Of a stretch of DNA of 64,000 nt, positions 1-8,128 are shown one piece after another. The DNA comes from an uncultured Siphonobacter sp. (GTDB taxonomy: Bacteria; Bacteroidota; Bacteroidia; Cytophagales; Spirosomataceae): the NCBI GenBank assembly GCA_913775095.1, contig CAJYIW010000021.1, positions 1 through 64,000 of the forward strand, given 5' to 3'. The notes beneath the pieces are model-generated. The model made no database searches, had not been told where the DNA came from, and was given only the letters and a program-made list of their open reading frames with translations. Numbering within the stretch: position 1 is the first letter of the stretch; each line of letters begins with the position of its first letter. Position numbers and translations under genes: made by a program.

Positions 1-236
1 AAAATAATTAACTCGCCCACCCTAACTGCCTCATAATTAATCCAAAAGAAACTAAAGTTTTTTTCACACCTCTTCCTGCACCACCCATCCCCCCTGCCCC
101 GCCCTCAAAACCTTTTCCCATCTCTCCGGGTTATTTACTTCTGCCCTTTTCCTTCTTATCTTATCCTTACTGTCGTATTTCTTATGGTTACCTGTCTTTT
201 ATTTGGGATAGTTCGCTCTTCAGTTCCTATATATAA

Positions 237-274
237 GGAAAGAGGCTCCAGTCTATGCTCTGGAACCTCTTTCC
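237..274 (-). terminator. Intrinsic terminator of the dioxygenase gene
   Basis: A 15-bp stem with one mismatch (GGAAAGAGGCTCCAG against CTGGAACCTCTTTCC) lies 15 bases beyond the stop codon of the minus-strand dioxygenase gene. Read on the minus strand, the stem ends in CTTTCC followed by TTATATATA. Nothing recognisable lies between position 1 and this hairpin; that stretch is C- and T-rich and has no convincing coding frame. Confidence 0.75.
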
Positions 275-288
275 TTACTATTCATTAC

Positions 289-1224
289 TTATAACTTTAC
301 TAACACTGATTCGATTTCAGAACGATGGGGTTCGTACTGGGGAGGTAACTTCAGACTTTGTCCCAGTGTTTCCAAGGGTTCATCTACGGTGAAGCCTGGA
401 TTATCGGTTGCAATTTCAAATAATACCCCTCCTGGCTCGCGGAAATATAGGCTATGGAAGTATTGCCGGTCGATCTGAGGCGTGATGTTCAAACCTTTGC
501 TTTCGATTTTCTCTCTCAAAGCCATCTGGGCGGCGTCATCCTTTACCCGGAAAGCTACGTGGTGTACACTTCCACCCGCTGCATGGCCCCGGCGTTCACC
601 GGGAACTTCGACTAAATCAATCACATTTGCAGTATCGCTATTAGGATTTACAAAGCGGTAGCGGTTGACGTGTTCCATTTCTAGTTTGTAATCCAGCAAA
701 TCCGTCAGGATTTCAGCCGTTGCCTGAATGGAGTTCAGGGTTAAGGTCACTCCGGAGAATCCTTTGATGCCGTGTTCGGCCCTGACGTCCTCGGTGGTGT
801 TGGCTTCACGGTTGTCTTTTTGAGAGGTAACCGTTAATTCCAGTTTCAGTCCATCAGAGTCTAATACGGTCAGGTATTCTTCACCAAACTTGGTTGCAGG
901 CTTATTATAGATTACGCCGTGCTGATCGAGACGTTTGAGCCAGTAATCCAAACTTCCTTCAGGAACCGAGAATCCAACTTCGGTAGCCTGGCCGGTTCCT
1001 CTTCTTCCCTGGGGAACGGACTTACCCCATGGGAAGAATGTCCAGATCGTTCCGGGTTCTGCCTGGTAATTCCCGTAATAGAAGTGATAGGTTTGGGGAT
1101 CGTCGAAGTTTACCGTTTTCTTCACGAATCGCATTCCTAATACTTTGGTATAAAAATCATAATTCCGTTTGGCGTCTCCTGCAATGGCCGTAACGTGATG
1201 CAGTCCTATTACTTGCGTTTCCAT
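289..1224 (-). CDS. Ring-cleaving dioxygenase, VOC (glyoxalase/extradiol) family
   Basis: The 311-residue protein has two vicinal-oxygen-chelate modules, the arrangement of extradiol ring-cleaving dioxygenases that insert O2 into aromatic substrates using a bound metal. Candidate metal ligands are H9/H10 (LHHVT), H221/H222 (SVHHVAFRV) and E270 (GVLFEIAT). I start it at the ATG giving METQVIGLHHVTA; a frame extension 13 codons upstream adds a polar segment not typical of the family. No signal peptide is present, so it is cytoplasmic. It is a single-gene unit with its own terminator. The substrate cannot be read from sequence; close relatives are annotated only as ring-cleaving dioxygenase or glyoxalase family protein, so aromatic cleavage is inferred. 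Confidence 0.85.
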   Translation of the reverse strand: METQVIGLHHVTAIAGDAKRNYDFYTKVLGMRFVKKTVNFDDPQTYHFYYGNYQAEPGTIWTFFPWGKSVPQGRRGTGQATEVGFSVPEGSLDYWLKRLDQHGVIYNKPATKFGEEYLTVLDSDGLKLELTVTSQKDNREANTTEDVRAEHGIKGFSGVTLTLNSIQATAEILTDLLDYKLEMEHVNRYRFVNPNSDTANVIDLVEVPGERRGHAAGGSVHHVAFRVKDDAAQMALREKIESKGLNITPQIDRQYFHSLYFREPGGVLFEIATDNPGFTVDEPLETLGQSLKLPPQYEPHRSEIESVLVKL

Positions 1225-1344
1225 ATCCAATTGTGTTTGAGTACTATTAAATTGATGATACAAATGTCAGGGATTGAAACGAGCAGAAGAATGGCGAAAT
1301 CGCGGAAAGCCTTGTCGAAATCGTGGGTGAGTCTGGAAAGCTAT

Positions 1345-1381
1345 ATAAAAAATGCCCGAAACCATAAGTTCCGGGCGTTTC
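1345..1381 (-). terminator. Terminator of the cys operon
   Basis: An imperfect hairpin (AAACGCCCGGAAC / GTTTCGGGCATTT on the minus strand, one mismatch and one G-U pair) is followed by a run of T, about 75 bases beyond the cysN stop codon. It fits the end of the cysH-cysD-cysN transcript. Confidence 0.65.
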
Positions 1382-1456
1382 CTGTATTCACTAAACACTG
1401 TACTCACTAATTAATAGTAACCAACCATAAGATTAGAGTGCAGAACGGTCATTTAG

Positions 1457-2707
1457 TTAATTCATAAATCCAACACCAACGGTGGCGTGCGAGAATTCAT
1501 CAATTAATATGAAGGCTCCATTGGCCGGATTTTCCTGATAGGCATCGGCAAAAATGGGCTTTGCCATCTTCAGACGAATTCCGCCAATTTCATTAAGCTT
1601 GAGTTGCGTGGGGTTCTCGCTTTTTTCCATCGTTTGTACATTGATGAGTTCTTCCAGAGCCAGCACTTTTGCCTTGGTATCATTAATGCCGTGCTGGAGC
1701 AACAGGGTTTTTCCCGGCGTTAAGGCCTGGTAATCCAGCCAGCAAACCTGAGCGGAAACTTCACGAAGCTGGGACGGTTCCTGGCCCGCCTTTACCAGCA
1801 TGTTTCCACGCGATACGTCTACGTCCGTTTCCAGACTGATGATTACTGATTCGCGGGCATGAGCCTGCTCCAGGGATTGATCAAATTTCTCGATGGCTGA
1901 AATTCTGGAACGTTGTCCGGTGGGTAATACGACGATTTCATCGCCCACACTGAAGGTTCCGCTGGCGACGCGTCCGGCGTATCCGCGATAATCGTGGTAT
2001 TCTTCCGTTTTAGGACGAACGACGTACTGAACCGGGAAACGAGCGGCATGACTGGAGTCTGCTTTGACCTGATCGTCAAATTTTTCCAACGTCTCTAATA
2101 AAGATACTCCCGAATACCAGCTGATCTCGTCGGATTTTTTGGTAATGTTTACTCCATATAAGGAAGAGATCGGGACGAACTCGATCTCCTGACCCGAGAA
2201 CTGCACTTTAGCCGCGATATCCTGAAACTCCTGTTTGATTTGCTGGAAGCGTTCTTCGCTGTATCCCACCAAATCCATTTTGTTCACGCAGACGATTACC
2301 TTGGGAATCCGCAGCATGGATGAAATAAAGAAGTGACGGAACGTTTGTTCGACTACCCCGTGACGGGCATCGACCAAAATCAGCGATACTTTTGCATTCG
2401 AAGCACCCGTTACCATGTTACGGGTGTACTCAAAGTGCCCCGGCGTATCGGCGATGATGTACTTACGGGTAGGTGTGCTGAAGTAAATATGGGCTACGTC
2501 GATGGTAATTCCCTGCTCGCGTTCGGCAATCAGACCATCCGTTAATAAGGATAAGTCAAGAAAGTCCAACCCTTTGCGTTTGCTGGCGGCTTCGAGTGCT
2601 TCCAGTTTGTCGCGGGTGATGGATTGTGTTTCGTATAATAAGCGGCCAATCAATGTGCTTTTTCCATCATCAACCGAGCCCGCAGTAGCTATTCGTAAAA
2701 TGTCCAT
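1457..2707 (-). CDS. cysN: Sulfate adenylyltransferase subunit 1 (GTPase subunit)
   Basis: This 416-residue protein is the GTP-hydrolysing large subunit of ATP sulfurylase, which with CysD makes adenosine 5'-phosphosulfate (APS) from sulfate and ATP. The N-terminal EF-Tu-like G domain is clear: P-loop GSVDDGKST (residues 10-18), RGITIDVAH switch region, DTPGH, and NKMD for guanine recognition. Two beta-barrel domains follow. Its length matches stand-alone CysN, so there is no fused APS kinase (CysC) domain as in NodQ-type proteins. That agrees with the upstream reductase using APS directly. It is last in cysH-cysD-cysN, about 100 bp after cysD. Confidence 0.97.
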   Translation of the reverse strand: MDILRIATAGSVDDGKSTLIGRLLYETQSITRDKLEALEAASKRKGLDFLDLSLLTDGLIAEREQGITIDVAHIYFSTPTRKYIIADTPGHFEYTRNMVTGASNAKVSLILVDARHGVVEQTFRHFFISSMLRIPKVIVCVNKMDLVGYSEERFQQIKQEFQDIAAKVQFSGQEIEFVPISSLYGVNITKKSDEISWYSGVSLLETLEKFDDQVKADSSHAARFPVQYVVRPKTEEYHDYRGYAGRVASGTFSVGDEIVVLPTGQRSRISAIEKFDQSLEQAHARESVIISLETDVDVSRGNMLVKAGQEPSQLREVSAQVCWLDYQALTPGKTLLLQHGINDTKAKVLALEELINVQTMEKSENPTQLKLNEIGGIRLKMAKPIFADAYQENPANGAFILIDEFSHATVGVGFMN

Positions 2708-2806
2708 AGTAAGGATTAAGAAATACGGAAATTGATTTTTCCCGCTGAATCCGGCATCTTCAGATTACCCGAAAACGCAACCATATCTTATATATATAGG
2801 AAGGGA

Positions 2807-3748
2807 TTAAAAATAGCCCTGCTGTTTACGTTTTTCCATAGCTGCTTCCGAACGTTTGTCGTCCATCCGGGCTCCGCGTTCGGAGATTTCAGCCGAGAGA
2901 ATTTCTCCGATGATATCATCCAGTTCGACCGCTTCTGAAAGAACGGCTGCCGTACAGGTCATATCCCCTACCGTGCGGAAACGAACCGTTGCTTCGTAAG
3001 GAATTTCGTCTGTATCCTTATTAATGAATTCCGAATCGGCCCACAGCATTCCATCCCGTTCAAAGACGGGACGCTGGTGCGAGAAGTAAATGGAAGGTAA
3101 AGGAATCCCTTCTTCCTTAATATAATTCCAGACGTCTAATTCGGTCCAGTTGGAGATGGGGAATACGCGGACGTTCTCACCCACTGAAATCCGACCATTC
3201 AGCATATCGAATAATTCAGGACGCTGACGCTTGGCATCCCACTGCCCGAAATCATCCCGAACGCTGAAAATTCGTTCTTTAGCTCTGGCTTTTTCTTCGT
3301 CGCGGCGAGCTCCGCCGATACAGGCATCAAACTTGAACTCTTCAATGGCATCCAGCAGGGTTACCGTCTGAAGGGCATTACGGGAAGCGTACTTACCCGT
3401 TTCTTCCTGTGCTTTACCCTGATTGATGGAATCCTGAACGTAACGAACAATCAGTTCTGCTCCCACTTCCTTGACCAGCCAGTCGCGATAGGCAATGGTT
3501 TCAGGAAAGTTGTGACCGGTATCCACGTGGACTAAAGGAAAAGGAATTTTGCCGGGGTAGAATGCTTTCTGAGCCAGCCGAACCAGGGTAATGGAATCCT
3601 TACCACCCGAAAAAAGAATGGCAGGACGCTCAAACTGGGCGGCCACCTCCCGCATGATGTAAATGGCCTCGTCTTCAAGCTCACGGGGGAAAATCGGGTT
3701 TTCAAGAGCCGAAGCCGGAATTAGTGACTTATCTCCAAAAGAACTCAT
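2807..3748 (-). CDS. cysD: Sulfate adenylyltransferase subunit 2
   Basis: This 313-residue protein is the catalytic, PP-loop (adenine nucleotide alpha hydrolase) subunit of ATP sulfurylase, working with CysN in sulfate activation. The PP-loop SGGKDS is visible near residue 48, followed by VHVDTGHNFPET and the C-terminal RTVGDMTCT region typical of CysD. The C terminus, rich in Lys, Arg and Glu and ending KRKQQGYF, is the conserved CysD tail. The gene sits between cysH (about 60 bp upstream) and cysN (about 100 bp downstream) on the same strand, which supports one operon. Confidence 0.97.
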   Translation of the reverse strand: MSSFGDKSLIPASALENPIFPRELEDEAIYIMREVAAQFERPAILFSGGKDSITLVRLAQKAFYPGKIPFPLVHVDTGHNFPETIAYRDWLVKEVGAELIVRYVQDSINQGKAQEETGKYASRNALQTVTLLDAIEEFKFDACIGGARRDEEKARAKERIFSVRDDFGQWDAKRQRPELFDMLNGRISVGENVRVFPISNWTELDVWNYIKEEGIPLPSIYFSHQRPVFERDGMLWADSEFINKDTDEIPYEATVRFRTVGDMTCTAAVLSEAVELDDIIGEILSAEISERGARMDDKRSEAAMEKRKQQGYF

Positions 3749-3808
3749 CAGGGTATAATTTCAGATTAAACAGATCCCGTAAGATCCGTTACTAGTTTAG
3801 TAAGCGAC

Positions 3809-4534
3809 TTACGCCGAATGCAATCCACACTCTTTTTTAGACTCTTCCCACCACCAGCGTCCAGCCCGGGGATGCTCGCCGGGTTCGATGGCCCGGGTAC
3901 AACAGGCACATCCAATGCTGATGAATCCCTGGCGATGTAAGGGGTTGTCAGGAACCCGGTATTTTTCCAGATACGCCAAGACTTCTTCATAGGTCCAGTG
4001 AATCAGGGGGTTGTACTTAATCAGCTGATTTCCCTGGTCCCATTCCAGAATGGGCATATCTGCCCGGTTCTCGGACTGTTCCGCCCGCAGACCCGTAATC
4101 CAGATCCCGGCTCCGGCCAGGGCCCGTTTCAGGGGTTCAATTTTCCGAATGAAACAGCATTCCTTCCGGTTTTCAACGGAGTAATAAAAGCTGTTGAAAC
4201 CCTTTTCCTGAACCAGGGTTTCTACCCGCTGGGTATTGGGAAAATAGGTATCGATGGAGCGATTGTATTTAGCCCGTGTCGCGTCAAGCAAATCGTAGGT
4301 CTGCTGAAACAAACGACCCGTATCAAGCGTGAAAACCCGTACGGGTAAGCTATTGCGATAGATAATGTCCGTAATGACCTGATCTTCCTGACCTAAGGAA
4401 GTTGAGAAAACTACTTTACCGGGAAATTGCTGCGTAAGGAGTTCAATGGCTTCGGCCGGATTGAGGGCTTCTACCCGGGGAATTAACTCCTGAATTAATG
4501 CTTCATTGTTCATACCATCCACTGATTTTTCCAT
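3809..4534 (-). CDS. cysH: Adenylyl-sulfate (APS) reductase, [4Fe-4S] type
   Basis: The protein reduces activated sulfate to sulfite with thioredoxin as donor. It has the PP-loop reductase fold (STSLGQEDQV, TLDTGR) and the two cysteine pairs that bind a [4Fe-4S] cluster in APS reductases: CC in KECCFIRK and CxxC in GCACCTRA. The catalytic Cys is in the C-terminal KKECGLH. The cluster cysteines indicate APS rather than PAPS as substrate, consistent with no CysC nearby. Three starts are possible: a TTG at 4570, the ATG at 4534 (MEKSVDG, preceded directly by GGAGGG) and the ATG at 4513 (MNNEALIQ); I give the middle one with low certainty. It is the first gene of the cys operon; sulfite reductase genes are not in the window. 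Confidence 0.93.
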   Translation of the reverse strand: MEKSVDGMNNEALIQELIPRVEALNPAEAIELLTQQFPGKVVFSTSLGQEDQVITDIIYRNSLPVRVFTLDTGRLFQQTYDLLDATRAKYNRSIDTYFPNTQRVETLVQEKGFNSFYYSVENRKECCFIRKIEPLKRALAGAGIWITGLRAEQSENRADMPILEWDQGNQLIKYNPLIHWTYEEVLAYLEKYRVPDNPLHRQGFISIGCACCTRAIEPGEHPRAGRWWWEESKKECGLHSA

Positions 4535-4791
4535 CCCTCCGTATCGCTCGTTAAAGAAACTATCTGACAAAATTAGACAATGTCTATAAATCAGATAGAA
4601 TAAATAAATAATTTCTCTGCAATTGAGTTCATCTTCGGCCAGTCACTACCGACAGGCAGCCATTCATTAAACCATTACATTGTTCATTATCAGACCATTA
4701 TTTGTAAAAATATCGTCTTGTATCCGGTAAATATTTTTTCAATGGCTATTCCTCTTTTCAGCGATCTCTAATTAGATTTTTCGAAGAAAAC

Positions 4792-4824
4792 AAAACAGAC
4801 CCGCTCATGGAACGGGTCTGTTTT
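4792..4824 (-). terminator. Terminator of the small acidic protein gene
   Basis: A perfect 12-bp stem (AAAACAGACCCG / CGGGTCTGTTTT) with a 9-base loop sits 30 bases beyond the minus-strand gene ending at 4854. It is nearly symmetric with A and T tracts on both sides, so it could act in either direction. It also separates this gene from the cys operon promoter region (4535-4791), in which I saw no further feature. Confidence 0.85.
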
Positions 4825-4853
4825 AATAGATTCTACCAGCGATATATTCAGGA

Positions 4854-5054
4854 TCAGCTTCCAACGAATTTTTCTGCTTCGCGGGCTTTTTGCTCTTCCT
4901 GCTCGGCTAATTCCTGGAATTCAGAATCGTTTTCTCTTTTCTCTTTGAATTGATCTTTCTCCTGAGTCGTATTCGTATCAGGTTCTTTTTTTTCTACTTC
5001 TTCCAAAAACTTTTCTACCGTGGGTTCGGGATTTTGAGACGTTTGATTTTCCAT
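4854..5054 (-). CDS. Small, highly charged acidic protein, function unknown
   Basis: The frame from the ATG at 5054 encodes 66 residues starting MENQTSQNPEPTVEK and dominated by Glu, Lys, Gln and Asp, with no hydrophobic core. It is probably disordered or a single long helix and cytoplasmic. An in-frame extension upstream to 5138 exists but adds a segment of unrelated composition. It is not recognised as a named family. It is divergent from the proline-rich gene at 5206 and has its own terminator, which supports it being a real gene. It may belong to the block of small biased-composition genes up to 8644. Confidence 0.55.
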   Translation of the reverse strand: MENQTSQNPEPTVEKFLEEVEKKEPDTNTTQEKDQFKEKRENDSEFQELAEQEEQKAREAEKFVGS

Positions 5055-5205
5055 AGTTTCCAAGGGTTTTGAGTGGTTCAATAAAAGAATAATACCTTCA
5101 TTCATGCCCTGCACTAGCCCGGAGTTTCTTTTCCCCAAAGTGGGAATAATTGCAATGGCATGTCCTTTTCGCTAGTTGATCGTATCACTAATATACCTCA
5201 TAACC

Positions 5206-5691
5206 ATGGAAACGCAACAACTTACTCGTCCGATGCCCGGAGAAAAATCATCCGGTATTCATCCTGATACTCCCTCTGAAACGGCTCAGGATTTAGAGCT
5301 TGAAGAAGCGATGGAAGAAAATGAAGGTGATCTGGGCCTGGGTGATGAATCAGCTTATCCCAAAGAAACCCGGAAAGAAGAAGATGCGGCGACCCGCCCT
5401 CAGGCTATTTTTCCAGGTTCAGTTCCGGAAGTACCCGCAACGCCGGAGATTCCCGAGATTGATCCCGTAAGTCCAGATATTCCAGGAACCTTCCCTGATC
5501 AGCCCCATGCTCCCGAGGAAATTCCAGACTCTGTTCCTGAAGCTCCCGCAGAGACTCCTCCTCTGCCTGATTTTCCGGAACAGACGCCTCCGGTAACGCC
5601 AGATACGCTTCCCTCACAGGGAGATGCTATGCCGGTACCTACGGCCATCTCCGAGGCCGATCAACAAAACCGGATTCATCCGGCGTTTTAG
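5206..5691 (+). CDS. Proline/glutamate-rich low-complexity protein, function unknown
   Basis: The 161-residue product starts at the ATG giving METQQLTRPMPGEK. The first third is acidic (LELEEAMEENEGD). The rest is a run of irregular proline-spaced repeats of the kind PEVPATPEIPEID and PDTLPSQGD, with no signal peptide and no transmembrane segment. Such sequence is expected to be extended and disordered. A further upstream frame start at 5176 would add ten residues and is less likely. It lies 30 bp before the ferritin-like gene at 5723 and may be co-transcribed. No family is recognised. Confidence 0.6.
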   Translation: METQQLTRPMPGEKSSGIHPDTPSETAQDLELEEAMEENEGDLGLGDESAYPKETRKEEDAATRPQAIFPGSVPEVPATPEIPEIDPVSPDIPGTFPDQPHAPEEIPDSVPEAPAETPPLPDFPEQTPPVTPDTLPSQGDAMPVPTAISEADQQNRIHPAF

Positions 5692-5722
5692 TAACTATTT
5701 TCTCCAAACTTAATCAGCAGCC

Positions 5723-6184
5723 ATGGCAACGGAAGTAGAAAAGTTAATTGATGATTTAAATAACCTGGTCAAAATCAATATTGACCGGACCACAGGTTAC
5801 GAGTTAGCGGCTAAGGATATTGAAGACCCCAGTCTGAAAAATCTCTTTAGCGGATTCGTGAAGGAAAGCGAAGATTTTGCTGAGCAATTAGGACAAATCG
5901 TGAAGCATTACGGAGAAACGCCTTCCGAATCAGGAACCACAGCAGGAAAGCTGCATCAAACCTGGGTGGACATTAAGGCTAAATTCGTCGGTCATTCCAG
6001 CGAAAGCATTTTGAGTTCCTGCCAAACGGGCGATCAAACGGCCATCGAAGCTTATAACGCAGTTCTTGATCACGAAAAGGTTCAGGCTTTGCCGGAGGTT
6101 CAGGCCTTATTGGCCAGCCAGCAGAATGTGATTAAACAGGACCTGTTACTGATTGAATCGCTGCACAAAACGTACCAGTCTTAG
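5723..6184 (+). CDS. PA2169/DUF2383 family four-helix-bundle protein
   Basis: This 153-residue, all-helical protein matches the ferritin-like PA2169 (DUF2383) pattern: an N-terminal helix LIDDLNNLVKINIDRTTGY, then LKNLFSGFVKESEDFAEQL, the AGKLHQTWVDIKA segment and a final pair of helices with YNAVLDHEKV. These proteins are cytoplasmic and often stress-associated in Bacteroidota; their biochemical role is not established. The gene follows the proline-rich gene closely and is followed by a divergent second relative at 6314. Family assignment is from pattern recognition, not alignment. Confidence 0.85.
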   Translation: MATEVEKLIDDLNNLVKINIDRTTGYELAAKDIEDPSLKNLFSGFVKESEDFAEQLGQIVKHYGETPSESGTTAGKLHQTWVDIKAKFVGHSSESILSSCQTGDQTAIEAYNAVLDHEKVQALPEVQALLASQQNVIKQDLLLIESLHKTYQS

Positions 6185-6313
6185 TGCATTGCCCCGCAGA
6201 TGGAACGGTATTAGTATCCTTTTTGCGTAGTAGCTTATGATTGCCTTCCACCGTAAGACTTAAAATCACCTGAATATTCCATCCCGTTTTAATACTTGTA
6301 AATCATTCCAATT

Positions 6314-6760
6314 ATGGAAAGATCTGAAAACCACCGCCTAAATGATTTGCTCAATGCAATTATCCACGCTTACGAAGGTCGTTCACGTGTGTATCAACTC
6401 CTGGCTCTACGCGTAAATTGTCTTCTAATCAAGCCTTTTTTAATGCGTGGGATAACCAGCAGCAATCTTTGTAAAACACAATTAGTCAACCAACTGTGGA
6501 ATTTTGGGGGAAGAATGTCCTACGATGGGGCTTCCCAGGCAGAATGGTATTCCACAGAAGACCACGATGACTACGAAAAAAACGTAAGATCCAAAGTAGA
6601 CGATAATTTATTTAGTCTGTATAAGAGTGCCTTACGGGAAGATATGCCTGACAGCCTTCGTCAGTTACTTACAAGCCAGTTGAGATTACTTAAATCGTTT
6701 GTGATTCGTCTAGAAGAGCTGGAACCGGAAACTACCAATCATTATTTGTTGAGTGCATAA
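6314..6760 (+). CDS. Divergent PA2169/DUF2383-like protein
   Basis: The 148-residue product keeps the layout of its neighbour at 5723: LNDLLNAIIHAYEGRSRVYQ for helix 1, a middle region with LVNQLWNFGGRMSYDG and AEWY, then LFSLYKSALREDMPDSLRQLLTSQ, which resembles the third and fourth helices of the family. Residues 35-60 are much less acidic than usual and contain two cysteines. It is therefore a probable paralogue that has drifted, not a recent duplicate. It ends 14 bases before a strong terminator. Function unknown. Confidence 0.65.
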   Translation: MERSENHRLNDLLNAIIHAYEGRSRVYQLLALRVNCLLIKPFLMRGITSSNLCKTQLVNQLWNFGGRMSYDGASQAEWYSTEDHDDYEKNVRSKVDDNLFSLYKSALREDMPDSLRQLLTSQLRLLKSFVIRLEELEPETTNHYLLSA

Positions 6761-6774
6761 ACTTAGTTTTGTAT

Positions 6775-6822
6775 AAAAAAAGAGCGGGCTCACTAAGTTA
6801 CTTAGGGAGCCCGCTCTTTTTT
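6775..6822 (+). terminator. Long bidirectional terminator
   Basis: The stem AAAAAAAGAGCGGGCTC / GAGCCCGCTCTTTTTT encloses a second small stem (CTAAG / CTTAG). It closes the 5206-6760 unit and has A and T tracts on both sides, so it can also stop transcripts from the minus-strand gene ending at 6883. Confidence 0.92.
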
Positions 6823-6882
6823 GTCTTATTTAATTAGATACTTATTATCTGATTAGTAAAACACTGACCGTTTCTGAAACGG

Positions 6883-7098
6883 TTATTGTGTTTTCAGTGT
6901 ATCGCTTTCCGTTACATAAGCACTGTCCCCAGCCGTTACAGCTCCAGCTCCTTTAGGCGAATCCGGTTTGTTGCCGGTAAGCAAACTTCCAAAGATGGCC
7001 CATAGTATAAAAGCGGCTACCACCGCCCCTATGAATAAGAGCAGTTTGCGAATATTGGGGTTTTCATTCTGCGGTGTATTTATTGGTTGCTCAGCCAT
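6883..7098 (-). CDS. Small single-pass membrane protein, function unknown
   Basis: The 71-residue product starts MAEQPINTPQNENPNIRK, has one clear transmembrane helix (about residues 18-43, LLLFIGAVVAAFILWAIFG), then a polar tail with GAGAVTAGDSAYVTESDTLKTQ. The positive charge just before the helix predicts the N terminus inside and the tail in the periplasm. No domain is recognised. It lies between the ferritin-like genes and the Asp/Arg-rich lipoprotein gene, and an RKL-helix of this form can also be an anchor for a small periplasmic domain. Confidence 0.6.
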   Translation of the reverse strand: MAEQPINTPQNENPNIRKLLLFIGAVVAAFILWAIFGSLLTGNKPDSPKGAGAVTAGDSAYVTESDTLKTQ

Positions 7099-7197
7099 AC
7101 CTTTACAAGTAGTTAGATTGAATAGTTGTGTAAGACCTCTACTAAAATTGTCATGCCCGTTTTCGAAATATCATTCATAACTATCTTATAGTCAGTT

Positions 7198-7239
7198 ACA
7201 TACAAAAGAGACTCCGTTAACGGAGTCTCTTTTGTATGT
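7198..7239 (-). terminator. Perfect 42-bp palindrome serving as terminator
   Basis: Each arm is 21 bp (ACATACAAAAGAGACTCCG... mirrored exactly) with no spacer between the arms at AACGTT-like centre GTTAAC. It begins 12 bases beyond the stop codon of the lipoprotein gene ending at 7251. The GAGACTCCG / CGGAGTCTC core with flanking A and T tracts fits an intrinsic terminator; the extra symmetric flanks are unusual. Confidence 0.85.
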
Positions 7240-7250
7240 GAAGTTGTAGA

Positions 7251-8066
7251 TTATTTTCCTCGATCTAAAAGCTCATTGGCTTCGTCAATCTTTTTGTCTA
7301 CGTCGTTCAGGAATCGATTGCTTTCCCGCTTGGCCTTCCGCCAGTCACGACCCGAGGATTGATTAGCATCGTAATAGACCTGGAACAATTGCATACGTTT
7401 TTCTTCCAGTTCGGTCTTCAGCTGTTCCCGTTTGCGACGATCCCGGCGGGTTTCCCCTTTCTGCTTGTCATCCAGCCACTCGATTCTTTCGTTTACGTCT
7501 TCAATCTGCTCAGTGATGCGTTCTTTCAACTCCATTTTATCGGCATCCTCTTTCGACATCTCTCGGCGATTCGGACGATTTTCGTATTCATCCCGGTAAC
7601 GGTCATCATTACGGCTGCGGAAGTAATACCGATCTTCGTCACGATCGTTTCGGCTGTCCCGGCGGTTATCATCACGATCCCGACGATAGTCTCTGTCATC
7701 CCGGTCGCGATCGTCGTCATTCCGGCGTTCATCGCGGTCATCCCGGCGTCTTTGTCTCCATTCGTCGTCACGATCATTTTCGCGATAACTCAGCGTATCT
7801 CTTTCGTCTCTGAATCGATCATTTCGATCCTCGTCGCGACGGCTGTCACGTGCGTCGGCTCTTTGTTCGTCCCTTCGATCATCATCCCGGCGTTCGTCCC
7901 GATCATCTTTACGGTCTTCTCTTCTTTCCTCACGATTCCGATCTGAATTTGAGTAACGAGCAGAGCTACCACGTTTTAAACTGCTGGAGAAATTGTCCAC
8001 GCCTGCACAGGAACTCAGAAATAGTCCACCGGCCAAGGCTCCGATTAAAATAAGTTGACGTTTCAT
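7251..8066 (-). CDS. Asp/Arg-rich low-complexity lipoprotein
   Basis: The 271-residue product begins MKRQLILIGALAGGLFLSSCAG, a lipoprotein signal peptide with a lipobox (LSSC) and predicted acylation at C20. From about residue 42 to 165 it is almost entirely Asp, Arg, Glu and Asn (RDDDRRDEQ, RDRDDRDYRRD). The last 100 residues are a more normal helical, coiled-coil-like segment (KERITEQIEDVNERIEWLDDK). The chain is close to charge-balanced. It is probably anchored in an envelope membrane. Function unknown. It is 60 bp downstream of the barrel gene at 8129-8644 on the same strand, so they may be co-expressed. Confidence 0.75.
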   Translation of the reverse strand: MKRQLILIGALAGGLFLSSCAGVDNFSSSLKRGSSARYSNSDRNREERREDRKDDRDERRDDDRRDEQRADARDSRRDEDRNDRFRDERDTLSYRENDRDDEWRQRRRDDRDERRNDDDRDRDDRDYRRDRDDNRRDSRNDRDEDRYYFRSRNDDRYRDEYENRPNRREMSKEDADKMELKERITEQIEDVNERIEWLDDKQKGETRRDRRKREQLKTELEEKRMQLFQVYYDANQSSGRDWRKAKRESNRFLNDVDKKIDEANELLDRGK

Positions 8067-8128
8067 GACTGATTAAATACTGTTTATACTTAGTAAGGGG
8101 TGATGAATGATATATACATTAAGAAATA

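Noticed and set aside
7359-7946. A long open frame (195 codons) on the plus strand, opposite the Asp/Arg-rich lipoprotein gene, giving an Ile/Val/Pro-rich chain
   Set aside because: The frame is a by-product of GAC/CGN-type codon bias on the other strand. It has no plausible start signals or family features, and the lipoprotein has a clear lipobox and terminator.
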